In this document: piece after piece, positions 1-8,419 of the stretch
Numbering within the stretch: position 1 is the first letter of the stretch
How the letters are laid out: every line of letters begins with the position of its first letter
Origin: Arenimonas maotaiensis
GTDB lineage: Bacteria > Pseudomonadota > Gammaproteobacteria > Xanthomonadales > Xanthomonadaceae
Direction: 5' to 3'
Assembly (NCBI RefSeq): GCF_014638745.1
Contig: NZ_BMFO01000003.1
Location: 205,976 to 269,975, forward strand
Length of the DNA stretch: 64,000 bases
Translations under genes and position numbers: made by a program
The notes under the pieces: model-generated
What the model was told of the DNA's origin: nothing
The model's input: the letters and a program-made list of their open reading frames with translations, nothing else
Databases searched by the model: none

Positions 1-418
1 AATCCTGATCCTGCTTGCCGGCCTGCTGGCCGGCACGGCATCCGCCCAGAGCAAGCCGGCGCCTGCGCCGGCCGGCAAGCCGCCAGGCCCGAACCTCGAG
101 CAGGGCATCGACAAGATGTTCGCGGCGCTGGACACCGACAACAACAAGCAGCTGAGCTTCGACGAGTTCAAGCGCGGGGTGGTGGCCGAGCGCCGTCAGG
201 CGATGCTGCTGCAGCAGCTGGGCCAGCTGTTCAAGGCCGGCGACAAGAGCGGCAACGGCACGCTGGAGGCGGTGGAGTTCAACGCGCTGCCGGGCGTGAA
301 GGCGGCCAAGGAGCCGAAGCCGAAGTTCGCCGACTTCGACCTGAACAAGGACCAGAAGCTGGACTTCCGCGAGTACGTGCAGTTCGTCGGCCGGATGAGC
401 GCGCCGGCCAAGAAGTAA
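1..418 (+). CDS. Exported EF-hand calcium-binding protein (5' end outside window)
   Basis: The reading frame is open from base 2, so the gene starts before the window. The first visible residues look like the end of a signal peptide (LLAGLLAGTASAQ), then a Pro/Ala linker, then three EF-hand-like loops. The clearest is DTDNNKQLSFDE; the others are DKSGNGTLEAVE and DLNKDQKLDFRE. These have acidic or polar residues at the calcium-coordinating positions and a Glu at loop position 12. The product is probably a small periplasmic calcium-binding protein. Its partner is unknown. A strong terminator lies 25 bases downstream. The ATG at 116 is internal to the frame and unlikely to be the start because it would remove the signal peptide. 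Confidence 0.8.
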   Translation, partial: ILILLAGLLAGTASAQSKPAPAPAGKPPGPNLEQGIDKMFAALDTDNNKQLSFDEFKRGVVAERRQAMLLQQLGQLFKAGDKSGNGTLEAVEFNALPGVKAAKEPKPKFADFDLNKDQKLDFREYVQFVGRMSAPAKK

Positions 419-442
419 GCCGGTTCCCGACGGCAGCAAAAC

Positions 443-468
443 AAAACCCCCGCATGAGCGGGGGTTTT
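443..468. terminator. Rho-independent terminator, bidirectional
   Basis: A perfect 11-bp stem (AAAACCCCCGC at 443-453 pairing with GCGGGGGTTTT at 458-468) with an ATGA loop. The A and T runs on the two sides let it serve both the EF-hand gene (+) and the converging gene that ends at 486 (-). Confidence 0.85.
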
Positions 469-485
469 GCCGGGCGGATCGGCAA

Positions 486-1067
486 TCAATTCGGCCGCGG
501 CTTGCGGGCGCGTGCCGCGGGTGCGGCAGCTCCCCGTTGCTCTGCCGCTGCGGCGCGGCGCGGCGCGGCCATGCGCACCGGCGGCTGCAACTTGAATCCG
601 GGGAAATAATGCACGCGCAGCGGCAGTCCGCGCGGCGAGTAGCCGATGAAGCTGAAGCCGGTCTGCGGCCACCAGGCGTCGGTATAGTGGCCGGCGATCA
701 TGGTGTTCTCGATCTCGATGATGACGCCGATGGCCTCAGGCTTCGGTAGACCGAGGTTGTACTCCATCAGCGCTTTTTGCGTAGCCTGCATCATCGGTAC
801 GCTGGTCCTGTTGCCGCGGTCGGCGGCGCCGCAGAACGTGCGGTAGTAGTACAGCACCTGGCGCAGGCGCGGCACCACACGCGCTACCGCCGAGCTGACC
901 GCGGCGATCGCGCCTTTTTCGTCGCGCATGACCACGACCACCTGCTGCGCCCGCGCGTCCGGCTTGGTACCTTTGGGCAGCGCCTTTTCGGCGACCCAGA
1001 ACGCGGTGATCTCCTCGGCCAGTTCCGGCGTGATGTGTTTCCACACGTTCTGGTATTCGTATGCCAT
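486..1067 (-). CDS. Hypothetical protein with Ala/Arg/Pro-rich C-terminal tail
   Basis: A 193-residue soluble protein without a signal peptide or membrane segment; I do not recognise the family. Residues 1-165 are an ordinary mixed alpha/beta composition with hydrophobic strands (QQVVVVMRD, AIGVIIEIENTM) and a Trp/Phe-rich stretch (AWWPQTGFSFIGY). The last ~30 residues are low complexity, rich in Ala and Arg, and may be a disordered basic tail. The strand pattern loosely recalls acetyltransferase-like folds, but no acetyl-CoA motif is visible, so no function is assigned. It is expressed alone, convergent with the EF-hand gene across a shared terminator. Confidence 0.6.
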   Translation of the reverse strand: MAYEYQNVWKHITPELAEEITAFWVAEKALPKGTKPDARAQQVVVVMRDEKGAIAAVSSAVARVVPRLRQVLYYYRTFCGAADRGNRTSVPMMQATQKALMEYNLGLPKPEAIGVIIEIENTMIAGHYTDAWWPQTGFSFIGYSPRGLPLRVHYFPGFKLQPPVRMAAPRRAAAAEQRGAAAPAARARKPRPN

Positions 1068-1126
1068 GTGCCACTCCTGTGAATGTCTGATTCTGCCGCT
1101 TACGATAGCGCGGCGGGATTCCTAAT

Positions 1127-2356
1127 TCAATGCGCGGCCGGTATCCGGGCGCCGCGCAGCGCCGGCTTGCCGGCAACCACATCGGTCCACACCACATACA
1201 GCGCGCCATCCACCTGCTGCATGCGCGCGAAGCCGGTGGCGCGGCCGCGGCCGGCCAGCGTGGCCACGCGCACGGGCGGGCGGTCCGCTTGCAGCGCGCC
1301 GTCGAGGCGCTGTAGCCACAGCGTCTGCCGGTCGCGTTCCTCGGTCCATAACAACCAAGCGCCTTTTGTGTCGGCGCTCAAATCGACCCGGCCCTGCAGC
1401 GCGTCGCCGCGCTTGAAGGTAAGGGTCTTGGAAAAGCCGGCACCCGCGTCGTTGGAATAGGCCAGTCGTACGGACGGGACGCCGCCGGCCGCGGTATACC
1501 AGGCGGCCCACACCTGCCGTCCGGCAGCGGCCACCGCCGGGCCGTTGACCGGACAGGCGGGCATGACCCAACCATCGGTGGCCACCGGTTTCGGCGTCTG
1601 CCATCGCCCGCCGGCGAAGCGCGTGCTGTGGATGTCGCGGATTTCGCGTGCGTCGCGGTCGCGGTAGACCACGATCGGACCGTCGTCGGTCAGCGCCGAG
1701 TCGGTCTGGCAGCAATCGCAGGTGCTGCTGTCCAGCGGCCATTCGCGCGTCTTGCGGCCGGCGCCGTCGAATACCGCGGCGCGCAGCGTCATCGCCTTGC
1801 CCAGATCGACGCCCTGCGCGCCGTCGTGGCCGGCATGTGCAGTCGAGCCGGCGGTCTGACGGCCGTCAAGCCAGGCGATGGCCAGTTCGCCGCGCGACCA
1901 GGGCCACAGCGTGGCGAATCCGTGCTCGGTGGCGGTACCGTCGTCGTTGACGGTGACCGGCTTCGACCAGGTCTTTCCGCCATCCTTGGAACGGTACAGC
2001 ACCACGTCGTAGGCATACGTGCCGTCGGCGCTTTTCACCAGGTTATGCGCCCACAACGTGCCGTCGGGCAGTTGCGTGCTGCTCGGGAAGTCGGCCCAGT
2101 TCACGAACCAGTTGCCGCCTTCCGCGATGGTGGTCGCCGGCAGCCAGCGCCCGTCGCGGTAGCGCGCCATGCGCAGGCGGTGGCCGTCGCCCCGGCGCTC
2201 GATCCAGCTCAGGTTGAGCGTGCCGTCAGGTCCTTTGCCCAGACTCGGTTGCGAAGCCGCGGCGCTGGCCGGAAGCGGCCAACGCTCGACGGCGGTTGCG
2301 GCGGCCGCGGCCGCCGGCATCGACAGGACCAGCATGATCAGGGCGTGTGCGTTCAT
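1127..2356 (-). CDS. Exported sialidase-fold (BNR/Asp-box) protein
   Basis: A 409-residue protein with an N-terminal signal peptide (hydrophobic core followed by AAAAAATA). The sequence has the rhythm of a beta-propeller: repeated W/Y-containing strands and at least one clear Asp box, SKDGGKTWS, around residue 125. A Cys-rich STCDCCQTD motif lies near residue 210 and may bind metal or form disulfides. Sialidase-fold proteins of this kind in GC-rich gammaproteobacteria are mostly uncharacterised. The catalytic Arg triad and Tyr/Glu pair of true neuraminidases are not obvious, so enzymatic activity is not claimed. It lies 28 bases downstream of the TonB receptor gene on the same strand and may be co-transcribed with it. 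Confidence 0.75.
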   Translation of the reverse strand: MNAHALIMLVLSMPAAAAAATAVERWPLPASAAASQPSLGKGPDGTLNLSWIERRGDGHRLRMARYRDGRWLPATTIAEGGNWFVNWADFPSSTQLPDGTLWAHNLVKSADGTYAYDVVLYRSKDGGKTWSKPVTVNDDGTATEHGFATLWPWSRGELAIAWLDGRQTAGSTAHAGHDGAQGVDLGKAMTLRAAVFDGAGRKTREWPLDSSTCDCCQTDSALTDDGPIVVYRDRDAREIRDIHSTRFAGGRWQTPKPVATDGWVMPACPVNGPAVAAAGRQVWAAWYTAAGGVPSVRLAYSNDAGAGFSKTLTFKRGDALQGRVDLSADTKGAWLLWTEERDRQTLWLQRLDGALQADRPPVRVATLAGRGRATGFARMQQVDGALYVVWTDVVAGKPALRGARIPAAH

Positions 2357-2384
2357 GCCCCCATGCTAGCAGACGCCGCGCGGC

Positions 2385-4475
2385 TCAGTAATCCAGGTGC
2401 AGGGCCAACTTCACTTCACGCGGCGTGCCGACGCTGATGTTGTTGTCGTTGTGCGCGGAGCTGAAGTAGGCCTTGTCGGTCAGGTTCTCGACGTTCAGCT
2501 GCCACTTCATATGCTCGGAAGCGGTGTAGTACACGGCCGCGTCGACGCGGGTGAAGCCCGGCAGGCGCACGGCGTTGCTGGTGCTGGTGTAGACCGCGCT
2601 GCGGCCGTTCAGGCCGAGCCCGAAGCCCCAGCGCGCCGTGGCGTCCCAGCGGCCCCAAACGTAAGCCGAGTGCTTCGGCACCAGCGGCAACACGGTGCCG
2701 GCCGGTTGGCTGGCCGAGATGTCGCGGGTGATTTCGGCGTCCTGGTAGGCGTAGCCGGCCAGCACCTGCAGCGTCCGGCTCAGGTTGCCGCCGATTTCCC
2801 ACTCCAGGCCTCGGCTGCGCTGGGCGTCTACCAGCAGCGATTGCCCCGGGTTGAGCGGATCGGCGACGGCGACGTTGCCGCGCTCGAGGCGATAGAGGGC
2901 GATGCTGGTGAACAGGCCTTCGCTGAGCTGCCACTTCATGCCGATTTCGCGGTTGGCGAACGATTCCGGTTCGAGGCTGGCGTTGGAGGCGGTCAAGGAC
3001 GCCAGTTGGTCGCCGGCGCGCGGCACGAAGCTTTCGGCGTAGCCGGCGTACAGGTTGAGGTCCGGCGTGGCCTGGTAGATCAGGCCGGCGCGCGGCGACA
3101 GCAGGCTGTCGCTGGCTTCGATGCGGGCGCCGGTGCGGCGGTTGAGGAAATCCATGCGGAAGCGCTCGAAGCGCAGGCCGGCGACCAGCTGCCAGCGTTC
3201 GCCGATGTGGATCTGGTCCTGCACGTAGGCCGCGGCGACGTCGGCGGTGCCGTCGTTGTCGGCGTCGCTCGCGCTCTGGCGGAAGCTGATCGGCAAGGTC
3301 GGCACCGGGTTGCCGATGCTGACGGTTTCGTTGGTCTGCGTGCTGCCGGGCGCGCCGAAATAGCCGGTTTCGCGGAAGTTCCGCGTGTCCTGCCGGCCCA
3401 GTTCGGCGCCGACCAGGATGCGGTGGGTGACCTCGCCGCGTTCGATGTCGAAGATGTAGTCGGTCTGGTTGAACAGGTTGCGGCGATCGGTGCGTTGGTT
3501 GTAGGCCGCCAGCGAGACCATGGTGCCGGCGGCGTTGACCGCGCCCGGGAACACGTTCTGGTAGAACTTGCCGTAATCGGCGTAACGCGTGCGGCTGCGC
3601 AGCACGGCGCCGCCCATGTCGTGTTCGATCAGCACATCCAGGCTGTTCACGTCGGTTTCGGCGCCGCTGTCGGCGCTACTACCGAAGAACGTGCTTCGCT
3701 CGACGGCCAACGGCTTGCCTTGGAAGGACGGCACGCCGCGGTCGACCGTGCGCTCATCGCGGAAGATCTCCGCGCCGAGCACGATGCGGGTGTCTTCGCC
3801 GATGCCGAACGCCAGCCCCGGCGCGATGCCGCGCAGGCGGCGTGACACGTCGTCGCGGAAGCTGCCGGCGTCTTCCGCCATGGCGTTCACGCGCCAGGCC
3901 AGATTGTCGCTGGCGGCATCGCCGAGGTCGGCCTGGATGCGGTAGAAATCGTGACTGCCGGCCTGCACGGAGAGGTCGCGCACGCGGTTGCCGTCGGCCT
4001 GCTTGGACACGCGGTTGATGACGCCGCCGGAGCCGCCGCGGCCGAAGATCATCGCGTTCGGGCCTTTCAGCACCTCCACCTGGCTGACGTTGTACAGGTC
4101 ACGGTAGTACTGCACGTCGTCGCGCACGCCGTCGGTGAAGAAGTCGCCGGTGCTGGCGTTGCCGCGCATCACCGGCGCGTCGCGGTGGCCTTCGCCCTGG
4201 GCCATGCCCACGCCCGGTACGTAGCGCACCACATCGGCCATGCCGTGCAGAGCCTGGTCGGCGATCTGCTGCTCGGTCACCACGCTGATCGCCTGCGGTG
4301 TGTCCTTCAGCGCGGTTTCGGTCTTCATCGCGCTGTTCGGGTCGCTGGCCTGGTAGCGGAACGGGAAGCCGCGGACTTCGATTTTGTCGAGCGTCGCCAG
4401 CGCATCCGGCGCGGCAGAAGCGTTGGCGGCAAGGGCGAGCAGCAGGGCGGTGGTGAGCGGACGGGGAGTAGTCAC
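2385..4475 (-). CDS. TonB-dependent siderophore receptor
   Basis: An outer-membrane receptor of about 696 residues. It has a signal peptide (TALLLALAANASA), a TonB-box/plug region with TPQAISVVTEQQIAD and VEVLKGPNAMIFGRG, and a 22-strand type barrel. It ends in the classic NLTDKAYF signature and a C-terminal aromatic (LHLDY). This matches the TonB-dependent siderophore receptor family for ferric uptake; the exact ligand cannot be read from sequence. The start chosen is the GTG at 4475, with GGA about 10 bases upstream. The upstream alternative at 4532 would place the Fur-like box inside the gene and put an 18-residue polar extension before the signal peptide. Expression is probably iron-repressed. 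Confidence 0.9.
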   Translation of the reverse strand: MTTPRPLTTALLLALAANASAAPDALATLDKIEVRGFPFRYQASDPNSAMKTETALKDTPQAISVVTEQQIADQALHGMADVVRYVPGVGMAQGEGHRDAPVMRGNASTGDFFTDGVRDDVQYYRDLYNVSQVEVLKGPNAMIFGRGGSGGVINRVSKQADGNRVRDLSVQAGSHDFYRIQADLGDAASDNLAWRVNAMAEDAGSFRDDVSRRLRGIAPGLAFGIGEDTRIVLGAEIFRDERTVDRGVPSFQGKPLAVERSTFFGSSADSGAETDVNSLDVLIEHDMGGAVLRSRTRYADYGKFYQNVFPGAVNAAGTMVSLAAYNQRTDRRNLFNQTDYIFDIERGEVTHRILVGAELGRQDTRNFRETGYFGAPGSTQTNETVSIGNPVPTLPISFRQSASDADNDGTADVAAAYVQDQIHIGERWQLVAGLRFERFRMDFLNRRTGARIEASDSLLSPRAGLIYQATPDLNLYAGYAESFVPRAGDQLASLTASNASLEPESFANREIGMKWQLSEGLFTSIALYRLERGNVAVADPLNPGQSLLVDAQRSRGLEWEIGGNLSRTLQVLAGYAYQDAEITRDISASQPAGTVLPLVPKHSAYVWGRWDATARWGFGLGLNGRSAVYTSTSNAVRLPGFTRVDAAVYYTASEHMKWQLNVENLTDKAYFSSAHNDNNISVGTPREVKLALHLDY

Positions 4476-4494
4476 AGTGCTGATTCCATGTAAA

Positions 4495-4509
4495 TGAGAA
4501 TCAATCTTA
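4495..4509 (-). promoter_or_regulatory. Candidate Fur box upstream of the siderophore receptor
   Basis: TGAGAATCAATCTTA fits the 7-1-7 Fur pattern TGATAATnATTATCA at 10 of 14 positions, with 6 of 7 in the left half. It lies 20 bases upstream of the GTG start, in an AT-rich stretch unlike its surroundings. Fur repression of siderophore receptors is established; the site itself is inferred. Confidence 0.5.
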
Positions 4510-4647
4510 TTTGTATTTGCGGAAAATTGCAAGCGGGTCGGTTAACTCATTGAGCCGGAAAGCCGGCATGTCCGCCGCATTTCACGCCACAGGCTCCGGC
4601 TGGCGTTAGAATCAGAGGACGAACCTCTTTATTGATACGGTCTGCGA

Positions 4648-7600
4648 ATGTCTAATATCCGTGCCTGTCTGCTTGCCGCCTCGCTTTCCTTGCTTTCCGC
4701 CTGCGGCGGTGGCGGCGGAGGAAGCACGAAGCCCGATCCGCAACCCGTCAGCACCTGCTCGCAGCGCCTGGGCACGGGTAGCTTCGTCACCACGACGGTG
4801 ACCAATCCCAGCGTCACCGACTCGACCTGTCCGTCCGGCTCGACCCTGACCCAGTCCGGCATTTCCTACACCACCACCACCACCACCTACAGCTGTCCGG
4901 ACCCGAATGCGGCGGCCAATCCGGTGGCCTCGTCGTCCACTTCCGCGCCGATCGTGACCCAGAGCAAGATCTGCACGGTCATCATGACATGCTCGGAAAA
5001 GCTGGCGACCGCCGCGTTCCAGACCCAGACGGAAACCGTCACCACCACCGACAGCAGTTGCCCGACCGGGCAGACGGTGGTGCAGAACGGGCTGTCACAG
5101 TACACCCGCACCACCAGCTACAGCTGCGCCGATCCGGCCAGCACCGCCGATCCGGTCGCCAGCATCAGCAACAGTTCGCCGGTGCTGACCCAACCGAAAG
5201 TCTGCAACCTGTCGGCGCCGATCAACTACAGCACCTATTTCCGCGACAAAACCGGCGTGACCCAGGCCAATGCCGCCGGCTATACCGGAACCGGCGTCAA
5301 AATAGCCATTTACGACAACGGCTTCAACGTCAACAACGCCGCGTTGAGCGGGCGCTATGAACGTACGTTCGGCGACCTGACCGATGACAGTCCGGACAAC
5401 ACCAGCCACGGTACCAGCGTCGCCGCAATCGCGGCCGGCAAGGCCGTCGGCGACTATCCGGGCGGCGTCGCGCCGGATGCCACCTTGGCGCTGGCCGACT
5501 GGGACTCGAACATCTACGACATCATTGATTGGGGCGCCAAGGTCTTCAACTTCTCCTTCGGATACGGTTACGACGCCGAGGATCCGGCCAACAGCGCGCC
5601 GGACTCCAATGACGCCGACAGCGGCGATGTGGCCGCCTACGTCGCGCCCTGGGTCGCCGAGATGCGCGCCATCCGCGATGCCGGTGCGTTCCTGGCGATT
5701 TCCGCCGGCAATGACGGTGAGGAAACCGGATACGACAGCGCCCAGATCCTGGCGGCGGCGCCGTATTTCTACAACGACCTCAACAACGTGGTGGCGGTGG
5801 TGGCGATGAGTCCGCTCAACGGCACCAAGGCGCCGTATTCGAACCCGTGCGGCGCGACGGCGATGAATTTCTGCTTGGCCGCGCCGGGTACCGTCAATCT
5901 GCTGCTGCCGACGGTGAATGCCGGCGATGACTTGACGGTCGATTCCTACGAATGGTTCGCCGGCACCTCGGCGGCGGCGCCGGTGGTCAGCGGCATCGCG
6001 GCCCTGGTGTATCAGGCCTTCCCCGGCATCAACGGAAATCAAGTGCGCGACACCCTGCTCACCACCGCCACCGATCTCGGCGCGCTCGGCGTCGACCCGG
6101 TGTACGGCTGGGGTTACGTCAACGCTGCCAAGGCCGTGCAAGGCCCCGGCCTGCTGTTGACCAGCTTCGAGGCCGATGTGCCGGATTCGGCGAGTTGGAC
6201 CTTCGGCAACGACATCGGCGGCGACGGCGGTCTGATCAAGATCGGCGGCGGCGGCCTGAACCTGACCGGCGACAACACCTACGCCGGCGGCACGCAGGTG
6301 CGTGACGGCGATCTGAACCTGTACGGTGGCGTGACCGGCGACGTACGGCTCGACGGCGGCCGCTTCAACGCCTTCGGCGGTCATGTCGGCGGCGATCTGT
6401 ACGCCAACGGCGGCACCCTGGGTCTGGTCACCGGCGACGTCTTGACGGTAGACGGCAGCGTGCATCTGCAGGGCGCCGACCTGCGCGTGCTGGCACCGGC
6501 CGGCTACACCACGCAGTGGCGGGGCGAGGTGCTGAACGCCGCGGCCGTAATCGGTACGGCCGATGCCGCCGCCGATTCGATCTGGTTCGATGCCGCCGCC
6601 GCGTTCGGCGAAAACGCCGTGCGCGTCGATCTGCAACGCAAGGCGGTGACCGACGTGCTCGCCGCCTACTCCGCGACCCAGGCCGACAGCGCGGCCAACC
6701 TCGAAACCGCGTTCCGCCAGCTCGATGCCGGCTTCGGCAGCGAGGCCCTGCGCGCCAGCGCCGGCCGCCTGCAGGCCACCGACGCCGACGGGGCCGGGTT
6801 GGCGCTGATGGCGCTGTCGGGACAATCGCAGACCACCATGAAGGACATCGCGCTGGAGACCACCGATGCGCTGTTGCCGTTGCTCGGCGAACGCCTGCAC
6901 GACATCCCGCGCACCGACGGCGAGGGCGGCTTCTGGCTGATGACCGCCAATCCCGACGGCCGCAAGCACGCCGACGGCTATCTCGCCGCCGATATCGACA
7001 GCCGGATCTGGGCCGCCGGCGTCGACCGCGGTTTCGACGGCACCAGCCTGGGCGCGGCGCTGTTCAGCGCCGATGACCGCGTCGGTTACGACGGCGTCGG
7101 CGACCGCGTGCGCGGCGACCGCAAAGGTCTGGCGCTGTACGCCCGTCATCAGGGCGAGGTCTGGTATTGGCAGGGTTTCGCCACGTTCTCGGACTTCGAC
7201 GCCGACGTGACGCGCACGCTGTCCACCGGCGCCGGTTCCAGTTTCGCCGACAGCCGCAGCCGCGGCAGCCAGCGCGGCCTGAGCCTGGAAGCCGGTCGGC
7301 CGCTGTCCGGCGGCTTCACTGCCGCCTTGAGCGCCGGCATCGATCGGGTCGCGCTCGATGCTTTCGCCGAATCCGGCGGCACCGGCCTGGAACTCGGTTT
7401 CGAATCGGCCGCGTTCACCCGCGCCCTGATCGGGCCGGACCTGCGCTTCGAGCGCGGCTTCGGCGCCGGTTGGCTATGGAACGCGCGCGTCGGCTACCGC
7501 CATGTCCTGGGCGACGTCGATACCGGCATGCGCGCGTACTACACCGGACTGCCGGGCGCCGGCTTCACGGTCGACGGCATGCCGTACGCCGACGGTTTCC

Positions 7601-7725
7601 TGGATTGGGCGCTGGGCTTGGGCTATCGCCGCGGTCCGGCGTATTGGTATCTGCGCGGTGACGGCCAACAGCACGACAACGGCCGCCGTCTGTCGCTGTC
7701 GGCCGGCGTCCGCATCGGGTTCTGA
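4648..7725 (+). CDS. Subtilisin-family (S8) autotransporter with lipoprotein signal peptide
   Basis: A 1025-residue surface protease. Residues 1-19 form a lipoprotein signal (LLSAC) followed by a Gly linker. Residues 37-109 and 115-186 are two copies of a Cys-bounded ~73-residue Thr/Ser-rich repeat. The S8 domain follows, with Asp223 (IYDNG), His254 (SHGTSVA) and Ser441 (GTSAAAP). A PATR-like passenger repeat (NLTGDNTYAGGTQV) lies near residue 545. From about residue 760 a C-terminal beta-barrel ends in Phe. The combination of lipobox, subtilase and autotransporter barrel is the architecture known from NalP and SphB1, which process other surface proteins. A surface-tethered maturation protease is therefore a reasonable inference. 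No clear Shine-Dalgarno precedes the ATG. The gene abuts the convergent regulator gene with no gap. Confidence 0.93.
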   Translation: MSNIRACLLAASLSLLSACGGGGGGSTKPDPQPVSTCSQRLGTGSFVTTTVTNPSVTDSTCPSGSTLTQSGISYTTTTTTYSCPDPNAAANPVASSSTSAPIVTQSKICTVIMTCSEKLATAAFQTQTETVTTTDSSCPTGQTVVQNGLSQYTRTTSYSCADPASTADPVASISNSSPVLTQPKVCNLSAPINYSTYFRDKTGVTQANAAGYTGTGVKIAIYDNGFNVNNAALSGRYERTFGDLTDDSPDNTSHGTSVAAIAAGKAVGDYPGGVAPDATLALADWDSNIYDIIDWGAKVFNFSFGYGYDAEDPANSAPDSNDADSGDVAAYVAPWVAEMRAIRDAGAFLAISAGNDGEETGYDSAQILAAAPYFYNDLNNVVAVVAMSPLNGTKAPYSNPCGATAMNFCLAAPGTVNLLLPTVNAGDDLTVDSYEWFAGTSAAAPVVSGIAALVYQAFPGINGNQVRDTLLTTATDLGALGVDPVYGWGYVNAAKAVQGPGLLLTSFEADVPDSASWTFGNDIGGDGGLIKIGGGGLNLTGDNTYAGGTQVRDGDLNLYGGVTGDVRLDGGRFNAFGGHVGGDLYANGGTLGLVTGDVLTVDGSVHLQGADLRVLAPAGYTTQWRGEVLNAAAVIGTADAAADSIWFDAAAAFGENAVRVDLQRKAVTDVLAAYSATQADSAANLETAFRQLDAGFGSEALRASAGRLQATDADGAGLALMALSGQSQTTMKDIALETTDALLPLLGERLHDIPRTDGEGGFWLMTANPDGRKHADGYLAADIDSRIWAAGVDRGFDGTSLGAALFSADDRVGYDGVGDRVRGDRKGLALYARHQGEVWYWQGFATFSDFDADVTRTLSTGAGSSFADSRSRGSQRGLSLEAGRPLSGGFTAALSAGIDRVALDAFAESGGTGLELGFESAAFTRALIGPDLRFERGFGAGWLWNARVGYRHVLGDVDTGMRAYYTGLPGAGFTVDGMPYADGFLDWALGLGYRRGPAYWYLRGDGQQHDNGRRLSLSAGVRIGF
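4756..5205 (+). repeat. Tandem Cys-bounded protein repeat (2 x ~73 residues) in the autotransporter
   Basis: The two copies (4756-4974 and 4990-5205) share the frame C-S-x-(R/K)-L, a central D-S-(T/S)-C-P-(S/T)-G, Y-S-C-(P/A)-D-P, and a closing (S/P)-K-(I/V)-C. Each has four cysteines at equivalent positions, suggesting two disulfides per module. The nucleotide sequences have diverged, so this is an old duplication. Confidence 0.85.
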
Positions 7726-8337
7726 TCAGATCAGGCCGAGCATCAGCACGCGTTCCTGCAGCTCGGGGATCGAGCGCGCGCCGGTCTTGTGCATGATGCT
7801 GGTGCGGTGCGCGTACAGGGTCTTGTCGGTGATGCCGAGTTCGGCGGCGATGGTCTTCGGATTCTTGCCCTGCAGCAGGCCGCGCAGCACGTCCAGCTCG
7901 CGGCCGCTCAGCAGCGGCTCCTGCGGCCGATCGGCGTCCGGCCGCTGCGCGATGTCCGAGGACAGGAAGCGGCCGCCGGCGGTCACGGCGCGGATCGCCC
8001 GCACCAGCTCCTCGGCGGCCACGGTCTTGGTGATGTAGCCGTCGACGCCGTAGGACAGCGCCTTGGCCACGAAGCCGGCGTTCTCGTGCATGCTCAGCAC
8101 GATGATGCGCAGCGCCGGATGCGCCGGCCGGATGCGTTGCAGCAGCGGGAAGCCGCCGCCTTCGGGCATGTTGAGGTCGATGATCAGCAGGTCCGGCGCG
8201 TGCCGCTCGATCAGCGGCTGCAGCTGGCTGGGCCGTTCGCATTCGGCCACCACCGACAGGTCGCCCTCGTTCTCCAGCAGGTGCTTGATGCCGTCGCGCA
8301 GTATGGCGTGGTCGTCGAGGAGAACGATGCGGGTCAT
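7726..8337 (-). CDS. NarL/LuxR-family response regulator
   Basis: A 203-residue two-domain regulator. The receiver (1-120) has acidic pocket D8/D9, phosphoacceptor D54 (LLIIDLNMPEGG), a Ser in IVLSMHE and the conserved Lys in GYITKTV. The C-terminal LuxR-type HTH (about 142-200) contains LSGRELDVLRGLLQGKNPKTIA and a recognition helix around DKTLYAHRTSIMHKTGA. It is divergent from the sensor kinase gene across 82 bases and is almost certainly its partner. Its stop codon directly abuts the stop of the autotransporter. Targets are unknown; self-regulation through the inverted repeat in the shared promoter gap is possible. Confidence 0.92.
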   Translation of the reverse strand: MTRIVLLDDHAILRDGIKHLLENEGDLSVVAECERPSQLQPLIERHAPDLLIIDLNMPEGGGFPLLQRIRPAHPALRIIVLSMHENAGFVAKALSYGVDGYITKTVAAEELVRAIRAVTAGGRFLSSDIAQRPDADRPQEPLLSGRELDVLRGLLQGKNPKTIAAELGITDKTLYAHRTSIMHKTGARSIPELQERVLMLGLI

Positions 8338-8375
8338 GGCCCATTATGTCAAAAATCCGGGATTTCCCGCGGTTG

Positions 8376-8410
8376 CCTGCCGCCGGGAATGGCTATAGCA
8401 TGGCGGCAGG
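8376..8410. promoter_or_regulatory. 9-bp inverted repeat in the divergent regulator/kinase promoter region
   Basis: CCTGCCGCC (8376-8384) and its exact complement GGCGGCAGG (8402-8410) flank a 17-base spacer. The right arm includes the Shine-Dalgarno (AGGGG) of the kinase TTG start at 8420. It could be an operator for the response regulator or an mRNA hairpin that masks the ribosome site. Confidence 0.4.
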
Positions 8411-8419
8411 GGAAATCGT

